A stretch of DNA of 64,000 nucleotides from Rhizobium esperanzae (lineage in GTDB: Bacteria; Pseudomonadota; Alphaproteobacteria; Rhizobiales; Rhizobiaceae). The stretch is taken from contig NZ_MXPU01000020.1 in NCBI RefSeq assembly GCF_002204185.1, positions 1 to 64,000 on the forward strand, read 5' to 3'. Below the pieces are notes generated by a model. It had not been told where the DNA came from, did no database searches, and worked only from the letters and a program-made list of their open reading frames with translations. Both the position numbers and the translations under genes were made by a program. This document shows positions 1-7,904 of the stretch, in pieces. The first letter of the stretch is position 1; each line of letters opens with the position of its first letter.

Positions 1-303
1 TACACCTGCGCCACCAATGATATCGAGCACCGCACCACCAAGGTAAAGCATCCATGGACCAACGGTCAGGTTGAGAGAATGAACCGAACCATCAAGGATG
101 CCACCGTCAGACGCTTCTACTATGAAAGCCACGATCAACTGCGCCAGCATCTTGCCGACTTTGTCGCCGCTTACAATTTCGGCCGCAGGCTCAAGACCCT
201 CAAGGGTCTCACACCCTACGAGTTCATATGCAAGGCATGGGCTTCACAGCCCGAACGTTTTATCATCAATCCGCTCCACCAAATGCCGGGACCAAACATC
301 TAG
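1..303 (+). CDS. IS transposase, C-terminal fragment (rve/IS481-like), cut by window start
   Basis: The reading frame is open from base 1 to a TAG at 301-303 and encodes the last 100 residues of an integrase-core (DDE) transposase. Visible motifs are HPWTNGQVERMNRTIK, where the E of GQVERMNR is the typical third catalytic acid of rve-fold transposases, and a tail with YNFGRRLKTLKGLTPYEF, typical of IS481/IS3-group transposases. The 5' part lies outside the window, so completeness cannot be judged. The stop overlaps the end of the convergent oxidoreductase pseudogene, which leaves no room for a right terminal inverted repeat beyond the stop. This suggests an IS remnant rather than an intact element. 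The exact IS family is inferred. Confidence 0.8.
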   Translation, partial: YTCATNDIEHRTTKVKHPWTNGQVERMNRTIKDATVRRFYYESHDQLRQHLADFVAAYNFGRRLKTLKGLTPYEFICKAWASQPERFIINPLHQMPGPNI

Positions 304-1334
304 GTCAGGCAGATACGCTTGCCCGCTGCGGCGGATCGCTTCACGGCATCGATAACCTTCAAGGTTTCCAGTCCCTCACGTCCGCTGACCAGCGGCGCTT
401 CTTCGCCTCTGATGACCCTGCAAAGCTGGCGTATCTGCAAGATGAGCGGGTCTTCATTCTCGACTTCGGCGTGATTGCATTCGAATGGTTCCGTCCAACT
501 CCGCTCGCTGGGATTGCTCCACATTTCGAGTAACGGTACCGACAGCGACCCGTGAGTGCCGCCGATCATGTAGCAGGCCTCCCCAGTTTTAGGATAGGCG
601 GGATTTTCGCCGGTCGTCATTTCCCAACTCCATGGTGCGACAACGGAATCCGAAACGGAAGCAGTGCCGAGAATTCCGTTCTTGAACTCGATGAGGATCA
701 CCGCGGTCTCCTCAACGGCGTTTCCGCGAACTGCGTTGGATTCGCATGCCTGGACGGCAGCGATATCTCCAAACAGGTAACGAAGGTTGTCGATGTCGGA
801 TCAGATTGAGAAAGACTGGTCCCGCGCCGCGTTCGCGCCGCCAGGAAGTGTCGAAGTATTCCTCCGGTTTGAATAGCCAGAACATTGCATTTACGACCAG
901 TATTCGCCCGAGCTCTCCGCTTTCGATAATCTGTTTAGCCCTTTGCATCATCGGATTATGTCGGCGATGAGGTCCGGTCAGCAGCGGAACGCCTTTGGCC
1001 TCGGCTATCTGAACAAGCTTCTCGCAGCGGCAATATCGTCGGCGATTGGCTTCTCGATCAAGGCCGGGATGCCGGCCTCTACGGCCTCAAAGCCGTTTCT
1101 GACATGGATCTGGTTGGGCGTCGCGATGATGACGCCGTCGGGGCGCCCCGCGGCGACCAGTTCAGCGAAGCTCGAAAACCATTTGGTGCCGACCTCGCTT
1201 GCGATCGCCTCTCCAGCCGGGGTCGGATCGACGATAGCGATAAGCTCTGCCATCGGTTCGTCCAGCACGTGTTTGATGTGACGCCTTCCGATAAGCCCCG
1301 CTCCGAGGACCGCCAGTCTGACTGCGGGAGCCAT
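300..1334 (-). pseudogene. Gfo/Idh/MocA family oxidoreductase, two frameshifts
   Basis: This is a sugar/polyol dehydrogenase-type NAD(P)-binding oxidoreductase. The N-terminus (ATG at 1334, preceded by GGAGTG) has a Rossmann motif LGAGLIGRRH followed by an EKPIADD segment carrying the catalytic-type EKP lysine. The frame then breaks near 1018: restoring one base gives SLxQIAEAKGVPLLTGPHRRHNP. It breaks again near 801-806, inside the conserved LNLIHDID stretch, where two bases appear to be missing. The two losses sum to three, so the last third (from about 805 down to 300) is back in the original frame and ends naturally in AVKRSAAAGKRICLT. It is the last member of the leftward operon, 2 bp after aroQ. 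It may be a true pseudogene or carry two sequencing errors. Confidence 0.8.
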
Positions 1335-1336
1335 TG

Positions 1337-1786
1337 TCACTCCTTCTTCGGCACCTTGAGCATCGTCGCGACTCGGCGGATTCCGAGCTGATAGCCCTCC
1401 GTACCAAGACCGGCGATGACTCCATCGGCGCGGTGGGAAACGAAAGAATGATGACGGAAGCTTTCACGCTTATGCACGTTGGAGATATGGATCTCGATGA
1501 CGGGACCTTCGAATGTGTTCAAGGCGTCGAGAATTGCCAGCGACGTGTGCGTGAATGCGGCCGGATTGATGACGATGCCGGCTCCGTCTTCGCGCGCTTC
1601 GTGGATCCAGTCGATGATTTCATATTCACGGTTGCTCTGGTGGAATCGGATCTCGTGGCCGAGTTCCGAGGCCAGTTTCCGGCAGTCTGCTTCGACGTCG
1701 GCCAGCGTCTCGTGACCATAGATGCGAGGCTGACGCTTGCCGAGCAAATTGAGGTTTGGGCCGTTGAGAACGTAGATCAAACTCAT
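1337..1786 (-). CDS. aroQ: 3-dehydroquinate dehydratase, type II
   Basis: Interconverts 3-dehydroquinate and 3-dehydroshikimate in the cytosol. The 149-residue length is typical of the dodecameric type II enzyme. Diagnostic motifs are [12 protein letters not shown] near the N-terminus (active-site lid with Arg and Tyr following), [24 protein letters not shown] and [18 protein letters not shown]. An AAGGA Shine-Dalgarno precedes the ATG. It lies between a CHMI-type isomerase and the oxidoreductase pseudogene in a leftward catabolic operon that also has an AroE-like quinate/shikimate dehydrogenase. A catabolic role (quinate or shikimate breakdown) is therefore more likely here than aromatic amino-acid biosynthesis; that role is inference from context. 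Confidence 0.93.
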   Translation of the reverse strand: MSLIYVLNGPNLNLLGKRQPRIYGHETLADVEADCRKLASELGHEIRFHQSNREYEIIDWIHEAREDGAGIVINPAAFTHTSLAILDALNTFEGPVIEIHISNVHKRESFRHHSFVSHRADGVIAGLGTEGYQLGIRRVATMLKVPKKE

Positions 1787-1817
1787 TGTAATTGTCCTTG
1801 TGAGGGCGTTGCCAGGC

Positions 1818-2186
1818 TCAGGCGAACGCTATTTGCTGGAATGCGAAGTCCGGATCGGATTCGTAAAGATCTGCCCGCAGCCCCAGCCGGCCCGCTTGCA
1901 GCGCGGGGGCCGCTACATCGCACGCGGCTTCGAGGACTGCCTTCAACAGCCGCCGCTTCGTTTCTGCCGGCCGGCCAGGCGCCATGCGCACGATTATCTG
2001 GATGAAGTGATTGTCCGGATGCTCGTCGCCGACGCAGGAGAAGGTCGCCTCCCTGGCAAACGTCCGCACGGCTGTGGGTTTCACCAGGCCTCCGTCGCGC
2101 ACTCGACGATGGACCGCTCTGGTCAATTCGTCGATCGCCACCCGTTCGGCAGCACCTCGGCTGTAGTCGATGATAATGTGCGGCAA
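1818..2186 (-). CDS. 5-carboxymethyl-2-hydroxymuconate isomerase-like (CHMI/HpaF family)
   Basis: A 122-residue member of the CHMI branch of the tautomerase superfamily, which isomerises unsaturated 2-hydroxy/2-oxo dienoates using an N-terminal proline. The start chosen is a TTG at 2186 preceded by GGGAGGA; the next codon is CCG, so Met removal would expose the catalytic proline (MPHIIIDYS). Family-like features are the N-terminal PHI-x-ID, the central [17 protein letters not shown] strand (compare YAFVHMTLKIGAGR in E. coli HpaF) and the [18 protein letters not shown] tail. In homoprotocatechuate degradation this enzyme acts just before HpaG/HpaH/HpaI. Here HpaH and HpaI are encoded on the divergent operon but HpaG is absent, so the true substrate is unknown. 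Confidence 0.8.
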   Translation of the reverse strand: MPHIIIDYSRGAAERVAIDELTRAVHRRVRDGGLVKPTAVRTFAREATFSCVGDEHPDNHFIQIIVRMAPGRPAETKRRLLKAVLEAACDVAAPALQAGRLGLRADLYESDPDFAFQQIAFA

Positions 2187-2201
2187 GGCATGTCCTCCCG
2201 G

Positions 2202-3062
2202 TCAGGCTGGAGCTCGGCACAATTCTTCGAAGTGACGCGACATGCGTTCCGCATCCGGTTTTACACACGTGAATAGTTCAAAGGCAGCCGCGGCCTGGAA
2301 CACGGTCATGCCGCCGCCCGGCAAGGTCCTGCACCCCTTCTTCTCTGCCAGGGCCAAAAGTTCCGTCACGAGCGGCATGTAGACGATATCGGCGACCCAG
2401 TGACGTGGGTGAAGCCATTCCGGTTCGATCGGGAGACCCGGATGACTTCGCATGCCCGTCGGCGTCGCGTGAATCAGCCCATCGGCTGAAGCGAGCGCCG
2501 CACCGACTTCCCTGACCGGTTGCGCGCAGGTTCTTGAAAAGCGCCGGTTGAGCTGATCGGCAAGCGCGGCGGCGCGATTTGTGTCCTGGTCGAAGATCGA
2601 GAGCATCTCGATACCGAGCTTAATTGCCGCGTGCGCGACCGCCACCCCTGCGCCGCCGGCTCCGAGCAGGACGGCATGCGTTTTGGCGACACCGGGCATG
2701 CCGCGCTCGAAATTCTTGTAGAAGCCATACCAGTCCGTATTGTGCCCGATCCGCTTTCCGTCCCGAAGCACAACCGTGTTGACCGCTCCGAGCATCTCGG
2801 CGTCCTCCGACAGGCTGGTAAGATGAGCGATGACCGTCTGCTTGCAGGGGTGCGTGATGTTGCTTCCCGCGAATCCGCGGTCTTCGAGCTCTACGAGCAA
2901 TTCAGGCAGCGCAGAAGCGGGTAAACTGCGCTCGGCGAAATCGACGAGTTCATAATGGTAATCCAGCTTTAGGTGCCGCGCCTCGATTTCGTGCAGTGCG
3001 GGTGACTTCGACATCTGGATGTCGGCCCCGATGAGACCGACGAGGAATTTGTTATTGTTCAT
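2202..3062 (-). CDS. Shikimate/quinate dehydrogenase (AroE-like, probably NAD-dependent)
   Basis: A 286-residue shikimate dehydrogenase-fold protein. The substrate loop SKS (residues 18-20), catalytic Lys74 in NITHPCK and Asp110 in GHNTDWYGF are present, as is the dinucleotide-binding GAGGAG (134-139). At the end of the second Rossmann strand it reads IFDQDTNRA, with an acid at residue 158 instead of the NRT loop that binds NADP phosphate in biosynthetic AroE. This points to NAD and to the quinate/shikimate dehydrogenase (QSDH/YdiB-like) subgroup. Its neighbours (aroQ, a TIM-barrel enzyme and an uptake system) fit a catabolic quinate/shikimate role. Substrate preference is inferred. Confidence 0.85.
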   Translation of the reverse strand: MNNNKFLVGLIGADIQMSKSPALHEIEARHLKLDYHYELVDFAERSLPASALPELLVELEDRGFAGSNITHPCKQTVIAHLTSLSEDAEMLGAVNTVVLRDGKRIGHNTDWYGFYKNFERGMPGVAKTHAVLLGAGGAGVAVAHAAIKLGIEMLSIFDQDTNRAAALADQLNRRFSRTCAQPVREVGAALASADGLIHATPTGMRSHPGLPIEPEWLHPRHWVADIVYMPLVTELLALAEKKGCRTLPGGGMTVFQAAAAFELFTCVKPDAERMSRHFEELCRAPA

Positions 3063-3080
3063 CTCAAAAACCCAATCGGC

Positions 3081-3842
3081 TCAGTGATGTGCGAGGATCT
3101 CGCCAAGGAAGGCCTTGGTGCGCTCATGCTTCGGAGACTTGAAGAAGACCTCGGGCTCGGCCTCCTCTATGATCTCGCCGGAAGCCATGAAGATGACCCT
3201 GTCTGCAACCTGACGGGCGAAGCCCATTTCATGGGTGACGCAGATCATGGTCATGCCGTCGCGTGCGAGTCCGATCATCGTGTCCAGCACTTCCTTGACC
3301 ATTTCCGGATCGAGCGCCGATGTGGGTTCGTCGAACAGCATCGCCTTGGGTTCCATGCAGAGCGCCCGGGCAATGGCGACACGCTGTTGCTGCCCTCCGC
3401 TGAGCTGCGCGGGATATTTCTCCGCCTGATCAAGGATTCGAACCCGTTCGAGGTACTTTCTCGCCAGCCTCTCGGCGTCGGCCCGGCTGGTTCCGCGGAC
3501 CCTCATGGGGGCCAGCGCGCAGTTCTGCAGAACGGTCATGTGCGGGAACAGATTAAAGTTCTGGAACACCATCCCGACTTCGCGCCGAATGGCGTCAACC
3601 GCCTTGCTCGTGCCGTCGAGCGACTGCCCCTCGACGATGATCCTGCCTTCCTCGATCAACTCGAGAGCGTTGATGCAGCGGATCAACGTCGACTTGCCGG
3701 AACCCGATGGCCCGCAAAGGACGATCTTCTCACCTTTGCGAACCGACAGGCTGATGTTTTTCAACGCATGGAAGGAGCCGTACCATTTCCCAACCTTTTC
3801 GAGGGATATCAATGTCGACTGATCATTAGCGGAACTGAGCAT
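3081..3842 (-). CDS. Amino-acid-type (PAAT) ABC transporter ATP-binding protein
   Basis: Cytosolic ATPase of a polar amino-acid-type importer, about 253 residues. It shows Walker [11 protein letters not shown]-loop [16 protein letters not shown], signature [15 protein letters not shown], Walker [17 protein letters not shown] and switch His in [15 protein letters not shown], the standard GlnQ/HisP-like pattern. I place the start at ATG 3842 (MLSSAND) because GGAGGG lies four bases upstream; an ATG at 3854 would add four residues. It follows the binding-protein gene by about 19 bp and precedes the aroE-like gene by about 18 bp, so it is cotranscribed with both. Confidence 0.95.
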   Translation of the reverse strand: MLSSANDQSTLISLEKVGKWYGSFHALKNISLSVRKGEKIVLCGPSGSGKSTLIRCINALELIEEGRIIVEGQSLDGTSKAVDAIRREVGMVFQNFNLFPHMTVLQNCALAPMRVRGTSRADAERLARKYLERVRILDQAEKYPAQLSGGQQQRVAIARALCMEPKAMLFDEPTSALDPEMVKEVLDTMIGLARDGMTMICVTHEMGFARQVADRVIFMASGEIIEEAEPEVFFKSPKHERTKAFLGEILAHH

Positions 3843-3861
3843 GGCGCCCTCCATGTATGCT

Positions 3862-4686
3862 TTACTTGACGGTGAACGGGATGTTGGGAATCGACTCCGG
3901 GAACGTCGGCAGATCGATCTTCATCCACTTCTTGGTGATGGCCGCAAGTTCGCCGTTAGCCTTGATCTTGTCGAGGAAGGCATTGACGGCCTTGTTCCAG
4001 TCCTTCTCGCCCAGTCGCGTCCCGACGCCATTGTAAGTCGTAAGGAAGTCGATCTTGCGCTCGTAGGTGCCTGGGCTGGCGGCATCCAGCCGCTGTCCAT
4101 AGAACATGTTGCCTCCAACGGCCTTGACCTGTCCGGAGACCAGCGCCTGAATGGTAGAGGCGTCGTCGTCGAAGCGGCGGACGGTCGCCGTCGATCCCAC
4201 AGCATCGGTAATGGCCTTGTCCTGCGAGCTGGACTTCGGCACGCCGATTTCCCACCCGGCAACATCGGCAGGCGTTTTCGCGGTATCGGCCTTTGCCGCA
4301 TAAAGTGAGATCGTGTTCGCCGCGTATGGCTTGCTGTACTGGATCGATTTGGCGCGCTCTTCCGTCATTGCCATCGTGGCGAACAAGATATCGACCTTTC
4401 CGGTGGTCAGGGCCGGAATGCGGTTGGCGACGGCGAGCGGCTGGAACTGGACATTAACTCCGAGTTCCCTAGCGAAGAGTGTCGCGACATCGGCGTCGAA
4501 CCCGTCCTGCTTGCCGCTCGAGTCGACGAAGCCCCATGGCGCGTTGTCGCCCTGAATGCCGACGACGATCGTGCCCTTGGACTTGATCTCCTCGACGGTC
4601 GCCGCGGCGGCCGCAGCAGCGCCCACCGTGGCGAAGGCGGCCGTAGCCAGGGCCATTCCAAGAAATTGTCTGCGATTGCTATACAT
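3862..4686 (-). CDS. ABC transporter substrate-binding protein with Tat-like signal peptide
   Basis: A 274-residue periplasmic binding protein of family 3 (GlnH/HisJ fold). The N-terminus has a twin-arginine signature [10 protein letters not shown], a long alanine-rich hydrophobic stretch and an [11 protein letters not shown] cleavage region near residue 30. The mature part starts with [20 protein letters not shown] and retains the arginine of [14 protein letters not shown] that usually binds the ligand carboxylate. Where amino-acid binders have an Asp for the alpha-amino group (the vDAvvgDnp region) this protein has [13 protein letters not shown], with Asn. That hints at a carboxylate ligand lacking an amino group. 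A strong GAGGAGGAG precedes the ATG. It belongs to the same operon as both permeases and the ATPase. Confidence 0.92.
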   Translation of the reverse strand: MYSNRRQFLGMALATAAFATVGAAAAAAATVEEIKSKGTIVVGIQGDNAPWGFVDSSGKQDGFDADVATLFARELGVNVQFQPLAVANRIPALTTGKVDILFATMAMTEERAKSIQYSKPYAANTISLYAAKADTAKTPADVAGWEIGVPKSSSQDKAITDAVGSTATVRRFDDDASTIQALVSGQVKAVGGNMFYGQRLDAASPGTYERKIDFLTTYNGVGTRLGEKDWNKAVNAFLDKIKANGELAAITKKWMKIDLPTFPESIPNIPFTVK

Positions 4687-4729
4687 TCCATTCTCCTCCT
4701 CTGTGGTCTTTGCTTCGAGCGAAGCAAGG

Positions 4730-5380
4730 TTAGCGGGCAGCTTTTGCCATCCGTTTTTCGAGGCCGCTCCCGATGTGGGAGAGAGGCCAACAAATGATGA
4801 AATAGACTATTCCGACGATCCCAAAGACGAGCAGTGGGCGGTAGGTCTGGTTCGAAATGATCTGTCCGGCACGGGTCAGCTCGATGAAGCCGACGATTGC
4901 TGCGAGCGATGTGCCCTTGATGAGCTGAACGAGAAATCCGATGGTTGCAGGCATCGAAATCTTCAGCGCCTGCGGCAGGACAATGTCCTTCATCCGGGAG
5001 ACGTAATGCAGCCCGAGCGCGTTCGCGGCTTCGGTCTGTCCCTTCGGAACGGCCTCGATCGAGCCGCGCCAGATCTCGCCCAGGAAAGCGCTCGCATGCA
5101 GGGTGAACGCTATGGCCACAGCGATCCATGCATTGACGTCGACGCCCAAAAGCGCGACGCCGTAGTAGACGACGAAAAGCTGCATCAGGAGCGGCGTGCC
5201 CTGGAAGAGCGCTATGTAGCCCGACGATACGAAGCGTGCGACACGGTTCTGCGACGTGCGCACCAGAGCGATCAGGATTCCGAATATGCCTCCGCCGAGG
5301 AAGCCGGTGATGGCCAGCAGCACAGTCCACTTCAGACCCTGCAAGAGGAAGAACAGCTCGTTTTCGCCGATGGGACCCAT
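4730..5380 (-). CDS. ABC transporter permease (HisM/GlnP type), second of pair
   Basis: A 216-residue inner-membrane permease of the amino-acid type. Hydrophobic segments near residues 13-37, 50-75, 85-110 and 180-205 fit the five-helix fold. The EAA loop reads GQTEAANALGLHYVSRMKDIVLPQALKISMPA, which contacts the ATPase. Its Shine-Dalgarno (TAGGAGG) overlaps the last codons of the upstream permease, showing translational coupling. It forms a heterodimer with the 5390-6058 product, judging by gene pairing. Confidence 0.93.
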   Translation of the reverse strand: MGPIGENELFFLLQGLKWTVLLAITGFLGGGIFGILIALVRTSQNRVARFVSSGYIALFQGTPLLMQLFVVYYGVALLGVDVNAWIAVAIAFTLHASAFLGEIWRGSIEAVPKGQTEAANALGLHYVSRMKDIVLPQALKISMPATIGFLVQLIKGTSLAAIVGFIELTRAGQIISNQTYRPLLVFGIVGIVYFIICWPLSHIGSGLEKRMAKAAR

Positions 5381-5389
5381 GAACGCCTC

Positions 5390-6058
5390 CTATCGGGTCG
5401 GGTAGTTGAAGTAGGAACGGGAGATAAGGGCGAAGATGCCCATCATCAGGCTCGAGATGACCAGGTAGATTGCGGTCACGCTGAAATAGACCTCGAAGCT
5501 TCGGAAGGTGTCGGATTCGATCCGCTGCGCCGCCGAGGTCAGCTCGTAGGCGGCGATTGAAGTGCAGACCGAAGTCGTCAAGGTCAGCATCACGAACTGG
5601 CTGGTCAGGGACGGATAGATCGCCCGCAGAGCCGGCTTCAAAACGATCAGCCGGAAGACATCGGCCTTATGCAACCCCAACGCAAAGCCTGCCTCGACCT
5701 GCCCCTTGCTCACGCTTTCCACGCCGCCTCGAATGATCTCAATCGCATAGGCGCCGCCATTGATCCCCAGCGCGATGATGGCAGTAGCCGTAGGGTTTAG
5801 ACGGATGCCCATAAGCGGAAGGGCGAAGTAGATAAAGAATATCTGCACCAGGAACGGTGTGTTTCGAACGATCTCGATAAAGGCAATCACCGGAGCTCGG
5901 ACAAGTTTGTTCTTGGACGTTCTTGCAGCGACGCCGAGAATACCGATCGTGAGCGCAAGGATCATTCCGGCAACTGCGAGACCGAGCGTCCCAAGCGAAC
6001 CCCAAAACAACTCCGGGGCGCGGTCGAAGACCGCACCAAAATCGAACGTATAGCCCAT
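5390..6058 (-). CDS. ABC transporter permease (HisQ/GlnP type), first of pair
   Basis: A 222-residue permease of the amino-acid-type importer. It contains the family N-terminal region TLGLAVAGMILALTIGILG, the conserved EIVRNTPFLVQIFFIYF stretch, and an EAA loop SVSKGQVEAGFALGLHKADVFRLIVLKPALR. GGAGGGAGGAAG lies upstream of the ATG. It sits 48 bp after the TIM-barrel gene and 9 bp before the second permease gene, within the leftward operon controlled by the GntR gene at its head. Confidence 0.93.
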   Translation of the reverse strand: MGYTFDFGAVFDRAPELFWGSLGTLGLAVAGMILALTIGILGVAARTSKNKLVRAPVIAFIEIVRNTPFLVQIFFIYFALPLMGIRLNPTATAIIALGINGGAYAIEIIRGGVESVSKGQVEAGFALGLHKADVFRLIVLKPALRAIYPSLTSQFVMLTLTTSVCTSIAAYELTSAAQRIESDTFRSFEVYFSVTAIYLVISSLMMGIFALISRSYFNYPTR

Positions 6059-6106
6059 ATGTTGACTTCCTCCCTCCGGCGCGGCTCACGCCTTGCCGGC
6101 GCCGGA

Positions 6107-6928
6107 TCAGCGATCCGGCCCGAATAATTCTTCGGCCCTGTCGTACAGATGTTTCAAATGCGTCTCAGGCGGGGCAGACCCTGCGAGTGGGACTTCCACC
6201 GAGATCGCCGCCGAGCTATCGACCGCTGCAACGAGTTCCTTCAATGGCAATTCACCCTCCCCCGGTGCGAACCGCCCGCCTCTAGCTTCAGTGATCATCT
6301 CCTCTGGTGTCACCGGCGCTGGTCCAGTGACATCGCACAACTGAACGTGCCTTACCCTGCCAATCTCGGTTCGGAGCGAGGCGAGCGTACCGCCATTCCT
6401 GAAGAAATGTACTCCGTCGACGAGGGCGCCTGCATTGCGGGCACCGCTCGCCTTCACAAGATTGACGCTGTCCTGAAAGGTTTTAATCACCCGCCAACCC
6501 ATGTTCTCGACATCGACAGCCAAGCCGTAGCGGTCCGCAAGGCCGCAGAGATCCGAGAAGTTCGATGCCAATCTGGCTTGATCAGGATCATCTCCGCAGA
6601 CACTGAGCCGGCGTGCTCCAATGTTCGCAGCCGCAGCGACGGTGGCCTCCACCGACGACGCGTCGAACGAGGGGTCGATTACGAAGAACTCGATATCGAA
6701 AACCTCGATGCCTTCACCGGCAAGCACGGCTTTCAGCTCGCGTGCAGCCGAACCACCGACAGGCAACTCGTAGTACGGCGCACCAGGGAACGCCGGATTC
6801 AGTCTGAGCCCGATCCTGGAAAATCCCGCGCGCGCAGCGGCCTTCGCAAATTCTATGGGAGACAGCAATATCGCTGAGAAGTGCGCGACGCCAATCAGTG
6901 GCGCCGATTTCGATGTTACGGCGGCCAT
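6107..6928 (-). CDS. Xylose-isomerase-like TIM-barrel protein; possible 3-dehydroshikimate dehydratase
   Basis: A 273-residue AP-endonuclease-2/xylose-isomerase-like TIM barrel. A divalent-metal site can be read off: Glu141 (VDVENMGW), Asp171 and His174 (ALVDGVHFF), His194/Gln196 (RHVQLCDV) and Glu245 (ISVEVPL). The fold covers sugar phosphate isomerases/epimerases and AsbF/QsuB-type 3-dehydroshikimate dehydratases. In this operon, with a quinate/shikimate dehydrogenase and a dehydroquinase, the dehydratase role (dehydroshikimate to protocatechuate) is attractive, but the residue pattern alone cannot separate the options. The ATG at 6928 overlaps the gntR TGA by one base, so the two are translationally coupled. 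Confidence 0.75.
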   Translation of the reverse strand: MAAVTSKSAPLIGVAHFSAILLSPIEFAKAAARAGFSRIGLRLNPAFPGAPYYELPVGGSAARELKAVLAGEGIEVFDIEFFVIDPSFDASSVEATVAAAANIGARRLSVCGDDPDQARLASNFSDLCGLADRYGLAVDVENMGWRVIKTFQDSVNLVKASGARNAGALVDGVHFFRNGGTLASLRTEIGRVRHVQLCDVTGPAPVTPEEMITEARGGRFAPGEGELPLKELVAAVDSSAAISVEVPLAGSAPPETHLKHLYDRAEELFGPDR

Positions 6929-7662
6929 CACGCGATCCCCTTCGCCGCGAGATGGTTGCGCAGATTGGTGCCGGTGCGATGGATGTGCTGGCGGAGCTTC
7001 TCGCAGGCATAGTCGACATCACGCGCGACCGCTCCCTGGGCAATCTCGCTGTGCTCCTGCCCTACATTGCGGTCCCCCGACGTACGGATCAAGAAGACGC
7101 GGCGATATCGGTCGTTGAGATTCAGCAGAAGACTGCAGAAGTGAAGTAGCAGAGGTTTGCCACAGCCCGAGATCAAGGTGAGGTGGAATTCGCGGTGAAG
7201 CGCCTCCCATTGCTCCAGCGTTTCGGGACGCGCAGCGTCGCGCTCCGAGCGGTTTAGACGATGAAGCGCACGCATAATGTTGCCCTCCCATTCGACGTCG
7301 CCAAGACGCATGGATTCACGCAGCGCAAAAACCTCGAGCTCCTCGCGCAGGCTCGTGACCTCTTCCAGATTAGCCAGCGAGATCGGGGCGACGCGATAGC
7401 CTCTGTTGTCCTGAAACTCGACCAGGCCGTCTGAAATGAGCCGGGCCAAGCCCTCCCGCAACGGGCTCAGGCTGACGTTGAAAGTCTTCCGCGCCTTGTC
7501 GAGGTTGATCTTGCTGCCCGCTTCCAGCTCACCGGAGATGATCGCCTCCCGAAGGCGCGATGCGAGCTGGCTGCCGATGGTGTTCTTACCATCGTCGAGA
7601 AAGCCGGTTGACGGCACATCTTCTGTTAACGGCCCAAGAGAGCTGTCGTCGGCTGTGTCCAT
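6928..7662 (-). CDS. GntR-family (FadR/FCD) transcriptional regulator
   Basis: A 244-residue regulator with an N-terminal winged helix (residues about 30-95: IGSQLASRLREAIISGELEAG, then SLSPLREGLARLISDGLVEF) and a C-terminal all-helical FCD effector domain whose family metal/ligand residues could lie in REFHLTLISGCG and the late HIHRTG. The start is ATG 7662, which has GGAGGAAG four bases upstream; an in-frame TTG at 7686 is less likely. It heads the leftward operon and is divergent from the dioxygenase operon. Two near-identical palindromes (7704-7717 and 7859-7872) sit in the core promoters of both operons and are its likely operators, implying autorepression and ligand-relieved repression. 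Confidence 0.9.
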   Translation of the reverse strand: MDTADDSSLGPLTEDVPSTGFLDDGKNTIGSQLASRLREAIISGELEAGSKINLDKARKTFNVSLSPLREGLARLISDGLVEFQDNRGYRVAPISLANLEEVTSLREELEVFALRESMRLGDVEWEGNIMRALHRLNRSERDAARPETLEQWEALHREFHLTLISGCGKPLLLHFCSLLLNLNDRYRRVFLIRTSGDRNVGQEHSEIAQGAVARDVDYACEKLRQHIHRTGTNLRNHLAAKGIA

Positions 7663-7698
7663 TCTTCCTCCAGCAATCCAGCGCAAGTTTCGATTATC

Positions 7699-7725
7699 GG
7701 TATAATAAACGATTATTTATGTCAA
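7699..7725 (-). promoter_or_regulatory. Promoter of gntR/transport operon with embedded operator
   Basis: Read on the minus strand: TTGACA (7725-7720), 15 bases, then TATACC (7704-7699). The spacer contains AATAATCGTTTATT (7717-7704), which differs at one position from the palindrome on the other side of the intergenic region. The transcript would start about 30 bases before the ATG of gntR. A protein bound here would block RNA polymerase. Confidence 0.6.
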
Positions 7726-7852
7726 CTTAGAAAAGTGTCGAGCTTCCCATCTCTCGCCTTCAGAAGCCTTTTAATGACGTCATTTCCAGTGCTTACGGCA
7801 TCCTTCTGGCCATGCTTTCATTGGCAGCCAGCATTGAGCGCATAGTGACAGC

Positions 7853-7880
7853 TTGACAAATAATCGATTATTCTGATAGT
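7853..7880 (+). promoter_or_regulatory. Promoter of dioxygenase operon with embedded palindromic operator
   Basis: TTGACA (7853-7858) and GATAGT (7875-7880) are 16 bases apart. The perfect palindrome AATAATCGATTATT (7859-7872) fills the spacer directly after the -35, as in the divergent promoter. The expected leader to the ATG at 7905 is short (about 20 bases). This is consistent with repression by the adjacent GntR protein. Confidence 0.65.
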
Positions 7881-7904
7881 CGAACCTCATTGGGAGGTAG
7901 CCTT

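Noticed and set aside
1334-2005. A 223-codon + strand frame over aroQ and CHMI
   Set aside because: Opposite two well-supported enzymes; composition is an antisense artefact.
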